Shown here: piece after piece, positions 1-5,403 of the stretch
How positions within the stretch are numbered: the first letter of the stretch is position 1
Layout: every line of letters begins with the position of its first letter
From: Opitutaceae bacterium
GTDB lineage: Bacteria; Verrucomicrobiota; Verrucomicrobiia; Opitutales; Opitutaceae
Length of the DNA stretch: 5,403 nt
Assembly (NCBI GenBank): GCA_016763045.1
Contig: JAESUN010000271.1
Location: 1-5,403 of the forward strand
Reading direction: 5' to 3'
Notes under the pieces: model-generated
Database searches by the model: none
The model's input: the letters and a program-made list of their open reading frames with translations, nothing else
What the model was told of the DNA's origin: nothing
Program-made: the position numbers and the translations under genes

Positions 1-928
1 GGGTCAAGCCTCCTATGTCGTAATCAGTCAAGAGTGCTTGCCTTAAGGTCTTGGTTAAACCATCGCAGCTGGTGATTTCTTCTTCCCCATTAAGCGAGAG
101 CTTCGTCAGGATCTCATCGACCAGATCTGGGCAGTTGACAGGGAAAACGCCCAGGGCATCGCCAGCTTCGTAGTCGAGTGCTGTATCGTCGAAAGCAAGG
201 GCAATGTGTCGCGTTTCCTTGAGACTGCCTTCTTTGTTGAGATTGGTGTTTTCGATAAGGTCGACCGTGAGAGGATTTTTCTTTGAGATGCCTGTTTCTT
301 TTTCGGATTCGTCATCTGTGGATGATGTTGAGAGGCCCATGGCGTCGATAACTCCCTGTGTCCAGGTAGAGAAACCTTCGTCAAAGTCCGCGTCGCAATC
401 GATTCGGTTGAACATGCGCTGAGCCCCCAGTTTTTGCAGGCGTTGATCAAATTCGATTCCGCATTTGCAAAAATCCGGGTAATTGGAATCGCCGATGGCG
501 AGAACGGAGTACGAAAGAGCATTTAATTTGGGAGCTTGGTCGCTGTGGAGGAACCGATGAAATGCAGCGGCATTGTCGGGCGGGTCGCCTTCACCAAAGG
601 TGCTGGTGATGATTACTAGATGAGTTTCTTCGTCGAGTTTTTCAGAAGGATACTCCGCAAGATCGATGATTTTAGGAGCCAAACCGGAGATTTTCGCCAA
701 CTTGGAAAATTTTGAGGCAAGCGTCTCTGCGGTACCTGTTTGGGATCCCCATAGCACAGTAATGGGAATGGCTGCGACCGGAGTTGCGGCCTGTTTCTGT
801 GCCTGCATGACCTGTGAAAATTGGGCAAAGACGCTCGTCAGAAAGCCGTCGAGCCATTCTCGTTGTTCAGGAGTGAAAGGAGCGTCCTTGGGCAGGGCAG
901 GCGCTTCGAGCAAATTAGATTCAGGCAT
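1..928 (-). CDS. CysJ-like diflavin reductase (sulfite/nitrite reductase flavoprotein subunit), N-terminal part, cut by the left edge
   Basis: This is the N-terminal 309 residues of a cytoplasmic NADPH-dependent FAD/FMN reductase that would feed electrons to the siroheme protein encoded just upstream. Residues 1-53 are a leader containing [15 protein letters not shown]. The FMN-binding flavodoxin domain covers about 54-197: [12 protein letters not shown] (60-71) is the phosphate loop, [12 protein letters not shown] (109-120) and [15 protein letters not shown] (143-157) are the flavin-contacting loops. A Ser/Thr- and Asp/Glu-rich linker (198-217) follows. Next begins the CysJ-type FAD domain, with RHIALAF (240-246) and [13 protein letters not shown] (253-265). 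E. coli CysJ is about 600 residues, so roughly half is missing, including the NADPH site. The ATG at 928 is the only plausible start, because an in-frame TGA lies just upstream and the next Met is residue 41. There is no Shine-Dalgarno sequence, and the ATG overlaps the stop of the preceding gene, which suggests translational coupling. The family is certain. Whether the partner reduces nitrite or sulfite is inferred from that partner. Confidence 0.9.
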   Translation of the reverse strand, partial: MPESNLLEAPALPKDAPFTPEQREWLDGFLTSVFAQFSQVMQAQKQAATPVAAIPITVLWGSQTGTAETLASKFSKLAKISGLAPKIIDLAEYPSEKLDEETHLVIITSTFGEGDPPDNAAAFHRFLHSDQAPKLNALSYSVLAIGDSNYPDFCKCGIEFDQRLQKLGAQRMFNRIDCDADFDEGFSTWTQGVIDAMGLSTSSTDDESEKETGISKKNPLTVDLIENTNLNKEGSLKETRHIALAFDDTALDYEAGDALGVFPVNCPDLVDEILTKLSLNGEEEITSCDGLTKTLRQALLTDYDIGGLT

Positions 929-2660
929 GACAGTTCAGGGCAAAAAGTTCGTGTAGTTCTTTCACCGAATGGCGCCGGGTGAATTGGGCAAAGGTTTCGA
1001 CTCCTTCTTTCTCCTGGAGATAGATAGTGAGCATATTTTCTAGAAGAGAGGGAATTTCGGAAAAGGGGATGGCCGAAAAGACGTCCCGAGCAATGAAGCG
1101 ATTTTCGTCAACTCCACCGCCGAGTACGATGTTATAACCTTCGACCGATTGACTATCGACTTTGCAGCTTGTCGCCTGCAGTCCGATGTCGCCTATGTAA
1201 TGTTGGGCGCAGCTGTGTGGGCATCCGGTTAGATGAATGTTAAGTGGCTGATCCAGTTCAAATTTGTTCTGTAGGAACCGGGATAGTTCGATTGCATTTC
1301 CCTTGGTGTTCGCTCCGGCATATTGGCATCCAGTATTGCCGGTGCAGGCTACCAAGCCGCTGGAGATGGGTGAGACTTTATACTGAAGACCAGCTTTAAG
1401 TATGGCTTCCTTTGCGGCCTCTATCTGTGCATCGGGAATGTGGGGGATGATGAGATTTTGCCAGACGGTGAGACGGATATCACCTTGTCCATATGTGTCG
1501 GCGATACGGGCGAGTGCGTGCATTTGATCCGGTAGCAAACGTCCAACCGGAATGACAACCCCGATATAGTTGAGTCCTTTCTCCGATTGGGTATGCACGC
1601 CCAGGTGGGCCTGTCGCTGTTTCTTCTCAGGAGGATCGGAAATTTCAAGCGGGGCTCTTAAAAGCGGGAAAGCGAGTTTTTTTTCCGTTTCTTCAAGCAG
1701 CTTTTCGATGCCCCAGTCATCAACGAGATACTTCAGACGTGCCTTTTTTCGGTTGATGCGATTGCCATTCTCTATGAAAACCCTGATTAGTGCCGCCGAA
1801 ATCGCGATACACTCTTCTGGTTTAAGCAAGAGTCCAGAATCAAACGCCAGTTGTTGGTGTCCTGTGATCCCGCAGAGTCTCATACGAAAGTAGATGCCAG
1901 GTTTGACGGATTGTCCTTTGCCAACTCGAACAGAGTAAAATCCGATATCATTGGTATCGGCACATACGCTGACGGCACCTCCACTATCGAAAGAAATATT
2001 AAATTTTCGGGGTAATCCGTACAGATCCCGACAGTTGAGAATGTAGTGGTGCATCCCGAGAGCCAGTGGCATGACATCCATCAATTCCTGTGGATCGAAT
2101 CCTGAGGTGGGCGCGGCGGTGATATTACGCACATTGTCAGCGCCAGATCCTTTTGAGGTCAGTCCGATTCCAGTCAGTTTGATCAGTGTGGAAACTGTAT
2201 CTCGTGGCATGATTTCTCGGATTTGTAGGTTTCCGCGTGTCGTTATATCTGCGTAACCATTTCCCCAGTCCTGAGCGATCTCCGCCAAGCCATTAAGTTG
2301 AGTGCTGGTCAGTTTACATCCGGGTATCCGGCAGCGAAGCATGAAGGAATCCTGAGCTGGTTTAACGTGGAAGAGTCCATAGAACTTATAGCGAAAAGCA
2401 TCAGATGATTCAGGAAACTGATCTTTGGCAGCATTTGCCACGATCTCATCCCAAACGTCGAGGCCATTGCGTTCGTATTTGATCTTTTCCTCTTTGCACA
2501 ATTCATCCACCGGAGGCCCATAGAGCAGTTCCTCTTCTTCCAGTGCCTGACTAGAGTTGGTCGTGAACTGGCCTTCAGCGTTCTTTCCCAGAAAAGGGAT
2601 AGCGTCCAGTATGTGTTGCTCCAGGTATTTTTTTTGATCGATGGTGAAACTGTTGCTCAT
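921..2660 (-). CDS. nirA: NirA-family siroheme/[4Fe-4S] reductase, probably assimilatory nitrite reductase
   Basis: This cytoplasmic protein (579 residues) should catalyse the six-electron reduction of nitrite to ammonia, or of sulfite to sulfide, at coupled siroheme and [4Fe-4S] centres. Two ferredoxin-like half-domains are visible. FMLRCRIPG (106-114), TTRGNLQIR (140-148) and DNVRN (175-179) lie in the first half. HLGVH (352-356), IPVGR (370-374) and [13 protein letters not shown] (394-406) lie in the second. The cluster ligands are C439 and C445 (ACTGNTGC) and C480 and C484 (TGCPHSC). The anion-pocket residues appear to be R109, R178, K219 and N221. Spinach nitrite reductase has Lys-x-Asn at the last two positions, and sulfite reductases have Lys-x-Lys (known from the families). 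GLFH (95-98) and DNVRN also resemble plant nitrite reductase. This favours nitrite, but substrate choice is inferred. The ATG at 2660 is the first start after an in-frame TGA at 2714-2712. It has no Shine-Dalgarno sequence. A sigma-54-like promoter lies directly upstream. The stop overlaps the flavoprotein start. Automatic annotation could call it sulfite reductase beta subunit. Confidence 0.9.
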   Translation of the reverse strand: MSNSFTIDQKKYLEQHILDAIPFLGKNAEGQFTTNSSQALEEEELLYGPPVDELCKEEKIKYERNGLDVWDEIVANAAKDQFPESSDAFRYKFYGLFHVKPAQDSFMLRCRIPGCKLTSTQLNGLAEIAQDWGNGYADITTRGNLQIREIMPRDTVSTLIKLTGIGLTSKGSGADNVRNITAAPTSGFDPQELMDVMPLALGMHHYILNCRDLYGLPRKFNISFDSGGAVSVCADTNDIGFYSVRVGKGQSVKPGIYFRMRLCGITGHQQLAFDSGLLLKPEECIAISAALIRVFIENGNRINRKKARLKYLVDDWGIEKLLEETEKKLAFPLLRAPLEISDPPEKKQRQAHLGVHTQSEKGLNYIGVVIPVGRLLPDQMHALARIADTYGQGDIRLTVWQNLIIPHIPDAQIEAAKEAILKAGLQYKVSPISSGLVACTGNTGCQYAGANTKGNAIELSRFLQNKFELDQPLNIHLTGCPHSCAQHYIGDIGLQATSCKVDSQSVEGYNIVLGGGVDENRFIARDVFSAIPFSEIPSLLENMLTIYLQEKEGVETFAQFTRRHSVKELHELFALNCHA

Positions 2661-2674
2661 TCGCGAAATGGAAT

Positions 2675-2690
2675 AGCAGATGACATGCCA
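2675..2690 (-). promoter_or_regulatory. Candidate sigma-54 (-24/-12) promoter for the nitrite/sulfite reductase operon
   Basis: On the minus strand the 16 bases TGGCATGTCATCTGCT match the RpoN consensus TGGCACG-N4-TTGCW at 10 of 12 fixed positions. The invariant GG and GC are separated by exactly 10 bases. If the C at 2676 is -12, transcription would begin near 2664, only about 4 bases before the ATG at 2660. The mRNA would then be almost leaderless, which fits the lack of a Shine-Dalgarno sequence. RpoN control is well known for nitrogen-assimilation genes. The match is seen directly; activity is inferred, and no activator site was recognised. Confidence 0.5.
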
Positions 2691-2691
2691 C

Positions 2692-2703
2692 CATTCGGGA
2701 ATG
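2692..2703. promoter_or_regulatory. Short palindrome upstream of the reductase operon
   Basis: CATTC-GG-GAATG is a 12-base inverted repeat, with five paired bases each side, lying immediately upstream of the sigma-54-like element. It is too tight-looped for a terminator and no T-run follows it on the minus strand. It could be an operator half-site pair for a regulator of the reductase genes, but a 5-bp repeat can arise by chance. Confidence 0.2.
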
Positions 2704-2742
2704 ACTTGTTTTCACGTACAATAACCTCGATTCGTTGTCTTA

Positions 2743-4872
2743 CTAGCTTCGAAGGGTGTGTTGTCCTGATCCAACTTCGAGGGAGATTGATTTATTTTCG
2801 ATGATACCTTTTTTCTCCGTACCATCCAGAAGGACTGTTGTTTGTGTCTTGTTTGAACGGGGAAGGCGAATGAGAGCAGTTGTGTTTGCTGGAATATCAA
2901 CTGTCAGGATAAATTCTTTCGCTGCGTCGTTTTCAAATTCCACTGAAACAGTCCCTCGAATAGTGGGCATTTTAATTTTGGCGTGTTTGAGGTTTCCCGG
3001 TCTGGGTTGAATGAGTATTTTGGAAAAACCGGGCTCCAGTGGTCGGATGCCCATGAGGAATCTTGGTATGATGTTTGCGGGTACGGCTCCCCATGCATGG
3101 TTCCAGTCTAGATTGTTCTTATACTTCCAGTCCCAGGCTTCCAGGGCCATGGTTGAACCCGATTTTAACATATTCCACCAACCTCGATCATGTTGGGCGG
3201 TCATGAGGTCGAGAGCGAAGTGATCTTCATTGCTCAGATAAAGTGCCTCCAGGAGGTATTGAGCTCCGTAAACACTGCATGCCATGCCTCTTGATTTGAT
3301 AAAGGTAATGACGGATTTCTGGTGTTCGATGGGGACCAGGCCAAAGGCCAGAGGAAACATGTTTGCATGGAGAGACGCGTGAGAAGAGGTCTCTCCGTCG
3401 GTGTAAAGACCTTTATCCTGATCAAAGAGTTTTGTATTGATAGAAGATCGGACTCTTTCCGCCTTTTGGTGAAAATGATCTGTATCTGCGGTGTTGTGCA
3501 GTACCGAAGCGATCAGAGTCATTAGGCGAAGATTCTGAAAGTGCAGAGCGTTTACCACGGTATTGATTGTTACCATTTCGTAACTATCTCGTTCACCGAT
3601 GACGTTCTCTTCAAAATTAGTGGATGGCCAATCGACAAGGTCTTTTAAGGCATGGCGATTCAGGTGAATGGATTGCATTACTTCATTGGTGACGAGGCCG
3701 GTTTCGCTACTGATCAATCCGTCGTTACGGGCCAAAGAGGAGAGCGTCTTGGCTTTCAGGTCGTCGTAGCATTTCTCGAGAGAGTCGGTGTTACCTGTGT
3801 ATTCGTAGTCTGCCCATGCCATTAAGACAGAATGAAGGATCCAGTCTGTTGGCCATGTGGGTGTGTGCATGAGAAATTCATGGCTGTGCCGGGCCATCGT
3901 GTATTCCCGGTCGACACAGTAGTGGCATAATTGGTTAATGTAAGCATCTCCTTCGTAGGGTATGCGTTCACGATCTCCGTCAACATAGGTTCCACAAAAG
4001 CTAGTGGCTTTGATGGTATATTTACAGAGATCCCAAACCTGATTCAGAACTTTGTTGGAAGACTCGAAGTGGGAGGAGGAGTCGTCAAAAGGGTAGTGAA
4101 CCATGATTTGCTTGATCGTGGATGAATCGATCGGTTCCGGGGTATTGATGATTTCACAGTAGCGGAAAGGCATGACTTCACCTATCTCCTTGGGGATTAG
4201 GATAGCCATGTCGCCCGTGTTTCTCTCATCGGGTGGGATTTCGATGGTATAGGCATGAGTCCCTTTTTTGAGCGAAAGAGAAATTTTCCGATACCGGATG
4301 TGTCCGTCAGGATTTCGGTTGAGTGTGCAGGGAGCTGAAAGCGCTTCACCCAAATGAATTTCAACGCTGTGGTGATCTTCCGTTGAGTCTAGCTGAAGAC
4401 GAATGGTTCCGAAGACTGCTTTTTCAAACGCAATGAAGGTGTGTCCATCACCTTTTTGGACGATTTGAGTGGGAGTAAATTCAGATTTTTCGAGGGGATA
4501 GGTTTCTGTTGGATTAGAAAGGGAGAGATCTCCTATACGAACTTTCTGGATGGGTGACCAAGGACTGGCAGTGTCTTGTTTATCCCATGTTCGGACTTGC
4601 CAATGAAATTCGCTATGGGACTTCAGGGGATCACCTGCGTAAGGAATATTTGAGGATTGGGTGGAGGTGGTTTTTTCGGAATCCCAGATCAAACCCTCCT
4701 TTGAGTGCAGGGATTCTGCATTGGGACCGGCGATGATTTGATAGGCTGTTTGAATACTGTCAGGCCTGGAGCTATTGACTATCCAACCCAGTTTCGGAAG
4801 TGCGGAAAAGAGGAGTGTTTTTTCGGGGGACTCTAACAACTGGCAGAGTAATCCGGAGGGAGGTAAGCTCAT
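2743..4872 (-). CDS. GH78-like alpha-L-rhamnosidase
   Basis: This is a predicted inverting glycosidase releasing terminal alpha-L-rhamnose from oligosaccharides or glycosides. Domain order by eye: an Ig/fibronectin-like N-terminal domain (about 25-113, with WDS at 63-65 and WQVRTWD at 91-97); a beta-sandwich (about 130-255); an (alpha/alpha)6 catalytic barrel (about 264-600); a C-terminal beta domain (about 601-709). DGDRERIPYEGDA (298-310) corresponds to the GH78 acidic motif: E302 aligns with the general acid and D309 with the later conserved Asp. E578 in MALEAWD fits the C-terminal general base, and NHAWGAVPANIIPRFLMGI (591-609) plus PGF is the usual barrel end. At 709 residues it is shorter than the common GH78 enzymes of about 900-1100, and the segment between the Ig-like domain and the beta-sandwich that normally holds the extra N-terminal sugar-binding domain looks absent. 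No signal peptide or lipobox is seen, so it is probably cytoplasmic and acts on imported oligosaccharides. The ATG at 4872 is the first start after an in-frame TGA at 4896-4894, with no Shine-Dalgarno sequence. Fold and family are well supported; the exact sugar is inferred. Confidence 0.88.
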   Translation of the reverse strand: MSLPPSGLLCQLLESPEKTLLFSALPKLGWIVNSSRPDSIQTAYQIIAGPNAESLHSKEGLIWDSEKTTSTQSSNIPYAGDPLKSHSEFHWQVRTWDKQDTASPWSPIQKVRIGDLSLSNPTETYPLEKSEFTPTQIVQKGDGHTFIAFEKAVFGTIRLQLDSTEDHHSVEIHLGEALSAPCTLNRNPDGHIRYRKISLSLKKGTHAYTIEIPPDERNTGDMAILIPKEIGEVMPFRYCEIINTPEPIDSSTIKQIMVHYPFDDSSSHFESSNKVLNQVWDLCKYTIKATSFCGTYVDGDRERIPYEGDAYINQLCHYCVDREYTMARHSHEFLMHTPTWPTDWILHSVLMAWADYEYTGNTDSLEKCYDDLKAKTLSSLARNDGLISSETGLVTNEVMQSIHLNRHALKDLVDWPSTNFEENVIGERDSYEMVTINTVVNALHFQNLRLMTLIASVLHNTADTDHFHQKAERVRSSINTKLFDQDKGLYTDGETSSHASLHANMFPLAFGLVPIEHQKSVITFIKSRGMACSVYGAQYLLEALYLSNEDHFALDLMTAQHDRGWWNMLKSGSTMALEAWDWKYKNNLDWNHAWGAVPANIIPRFLMGIRPLEPGFSKILIQPRPGNLKHAKIKMPTIRGTVSVEFENDAAKEFILTVDIPANTTALIRLPRSNKTQTTVLLDGTEKKGIIENKSISLEVGSGQHTLRS

Positions 4873-5122
4873 GAGGTAAGGTGTCGGTTGGGATCATCCG
4901 ATGGGGTATGGATGAGAAAATAAATGCGATCAAATTGTTCTAAGTATCAATGAATGCTTTTGAAGGCCCATGTGAACAAAAAAAGAAGGGAGAACAATTT
5001 TTAAGTGAAGTACTTTTAAGCTGGAACAGTCAGATTTCCCGCTCTATGCAAAATACCATTGTTTTAATGGGTTCATGTTCAGATGAATCGCTTTCTTTTA
5101 CCCCACCTAAACTCCTTTCACC
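4873..5122. promoter_or_regulatory. Divergent intergenic control region between rhamnosidase and hypothetical gene
   Basis: This 250-bp AT-richer stretch lies between two divergent starts, so both genes should have their promoters here. It contains a 10-bp inverted repeat (4932-4941 with 4991-5000), a further GAACAA copy at 4974-4979, the direct repeat TTTTAAG at 4999-5005 and 5014-5020, and two small inverted repeats near the plus-strand gene (5056-5070 and 5072-5087). TTGATA on the minus strand (4950-4945) could be a -35 box, but no good -10 box sits at normal spacing. No confident sigma-70 promoter or small ORF was identified. Confidence 0.5.
4932..5000. repeat. 10-bp inverted repeat with 49-bp spacer, candidate operator pair
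   Basis: AAATTGTTCT (4932-4941) is the exact reverse complement of AGAACAATTT (4991-5000). A third partial copy, GAACAA, lies at 4974-4979, 18 bases from the right-hand copy and in the same orientation. The arms are too far apart for a terminator hairpin. The arrangement between divergent genes suggests paired binding sites for one regulator, possibly with DNA looping. The repeat is seen directly; function is inferred. Confidence 0.4.
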
Positions 5123-5403
5123 ATGAGTATCTCTCCGACCGAAACTGAAGGCTCCAAAAAACGGTTAATCTACAACTATGATGGATGGGGGGCGTTCCTC
5201 AGAGGACAGACTCCAGAGGCGATCCGTGAGAGTATCGATATCCTCGCCGATCCTCAGATCACCACGGTTATGTTGAGCCCTAACATTGGGCAGAGTGTTA
5301 ATTATCCCAGCGATGTATCGGAGCTTTGTCATTGGAAGCCTTTGGATCCTGAAACAGAGGCGACTCTTCAAAAGGGGATGGGACCAATCTTTACTCAAGT
5401 GAC
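5123..5403 (+). CDS. Hypothetical protein, N-terminal fragment; possible TIM-barrel glycosidase-like family
   Basis: An open frame of 93 codons starts at ATG 5123 and runs off the right edge without a stop. An in-frame TAA at 5108-5110 precedes the ATG, so this is the earliest possible start. No Shine-Dalgarno sequence is visible, and the preceding bases are pyrimidine-rich (CTCCTTTCACC). There is no signal peptide; the first 14 residues are polar. The segment LIYNYDGWGAFL (15-26) looks like a first beta-strand ending in an N-x-D-G loop. An amphipathic helix (TPEAIRESIDILAD) and a second strand (TTVMLSPNIGQSVNYPS) follow. This resembles hypothetical proteins of Planctomycetota and Lentisphaerota that begin Y-N-x-D-G and carry a later N-Y-P-S, which I recall as glycosidase-like barrels. 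That link is memory-based inference. Its position divergent to a rhamnosidase fits a carbohydrate role. Real coding is supported by the coherent protein and by the opposing gene layout. The listed minus-strand frame over 5165-5398 is a shadow. Confidence 0.75.
   Translation, partial: MSISPTETEGSKKRLIYNYDGWGAFLRGQTPEAIRESIDILADPQITTVMLSPNIGQSVNYPSDVSELCHWKPLDPETEATLQKGMGPIFTQV

Larger units (their letters stand above)
2661..2742. other. 82-bp intergenic gap between rhamnosidase and reductase operon
   Basis: This gap separates two co-oriented genes with unrelated functions. It contains the sigma-54-like element and the small palindrome. I saw no stem-loop followed by a T-run that would end rhamnosidase transcription, so read-through into the reductase genes cannot be excluded. 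The minus-strand frame of the reductase is closed here by a TGA at 2714-2712. Confidence 0.7.

Noticed and set aside
106..522. Minus-strand 138-codon open frame (and the neighbouring frames at 204-422, 616-828, 666-956 and 672-857)
   Set aside because: All lie inside the diflavin reductase in other frames. That gene shows clear FMN and FAD motifs across this whole stretch, while these frames translate to low-complexity sequence with no recognisable motifs.
1570..1893. Plus-strand 107-codon open frame opposite the siroheme reductase, plus similar short antisense frames across 1421-4736
   Set aside because: They are antisense or out-of-frame shadows of two long, well-conserved genes and have no ribosome-binding signals or coherent protein features.
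2692..2754. Terminator after the rhamnosidase, using CATTCGGGAATG or the CTTCGAAG palindrome
   Set aside because: The first has a 2-base loop and no T-run; the second is a loopless 8-base palindrome inside the last codons of the gene.
4840..4872. Possible lipobox (SGLLCQ) at the rhamnosidase N-terminus
   Set aside because: There is no positively charged start or long hydrophobic segment before the Cys, so it is not a lipoprotein signal.
4955..4970. Second sigma-54-like element, TGGGCCTTCAAAAGCA, upstream of the rhamnosidase
   Set aside because: It keeps GG-N10-GC but matches only about 7 of 12 fixed consensus positions, losing most of the -24 box and the TT of the -12 box.
1..5403. Novel defence system, CRISPR array, tRNA/rRNA or mobile element
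   Set aside because: No regularly spaced repeats, terminal inverted repeats with a transposase, cloverleaf or rRNA segments were seen; the window is nearly filled by recognisable metabolic genes.

Overview
The window comes from a bacterial chromosome of roughly balanced base composition with tightly packed genes. The gene content is a NirA-type siroheme reductase followed by a CysJ-like diflavin reductase, next to a GH78-type rhamnosidase and a glycosidase-like hypothetical protein. This is what I would expect from the Verrucomicrobiota/Planctomycetota/Lentisphaerota group, perhaps an Opitutae/Puniceicoccales-like verrucomicrobium. That placement is an inference from family recall, not a marker-gene result.

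Layout, reading the minus strand from right to left. Positions 4872-2743 encode a 709-residue GH78-like alpha-L-rhamnosidase. After an 82-bp gap, 2660-921 encodes a 579-residue siroheme/[4Fe-4S] reductase. It overlaps by 8 bases the start of a diflavin reductase (928 to beyond the left edge), of which only the N-terminal 309 residues are present. On the plus strand, a gene starting at 5123 runs off the right edge. It is divergent from the rhamnosidase across a 250-bp intergenic region that carries a 10-bp inverted repeat.

How the genes work together. The siroheme protein and the diflavin protein form a two-gene unit in which NADPH electrons would pass through FAD and FMN to siroheme. The pair would normally be labelled sulfite reductase alpha and beta. 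However, the siroheme pocket has the nitrite-reductase pattern K-F-N (K219, N221) rather than the K-x-K of sulfite reductases, and the gap upstream holds a good match to a sigma-54 (-24/-12) promoter. Both point to nitrite assimilation. The rhamnosidase and its divergent neighbour look like part of a separate carbohydrate-use locus.

None of the four visible starts has a recognisable Shine-Dalgarno sequence. No RNA gene, CRISPR array, insertion sequence or convincing intrinsic terminator was seen.
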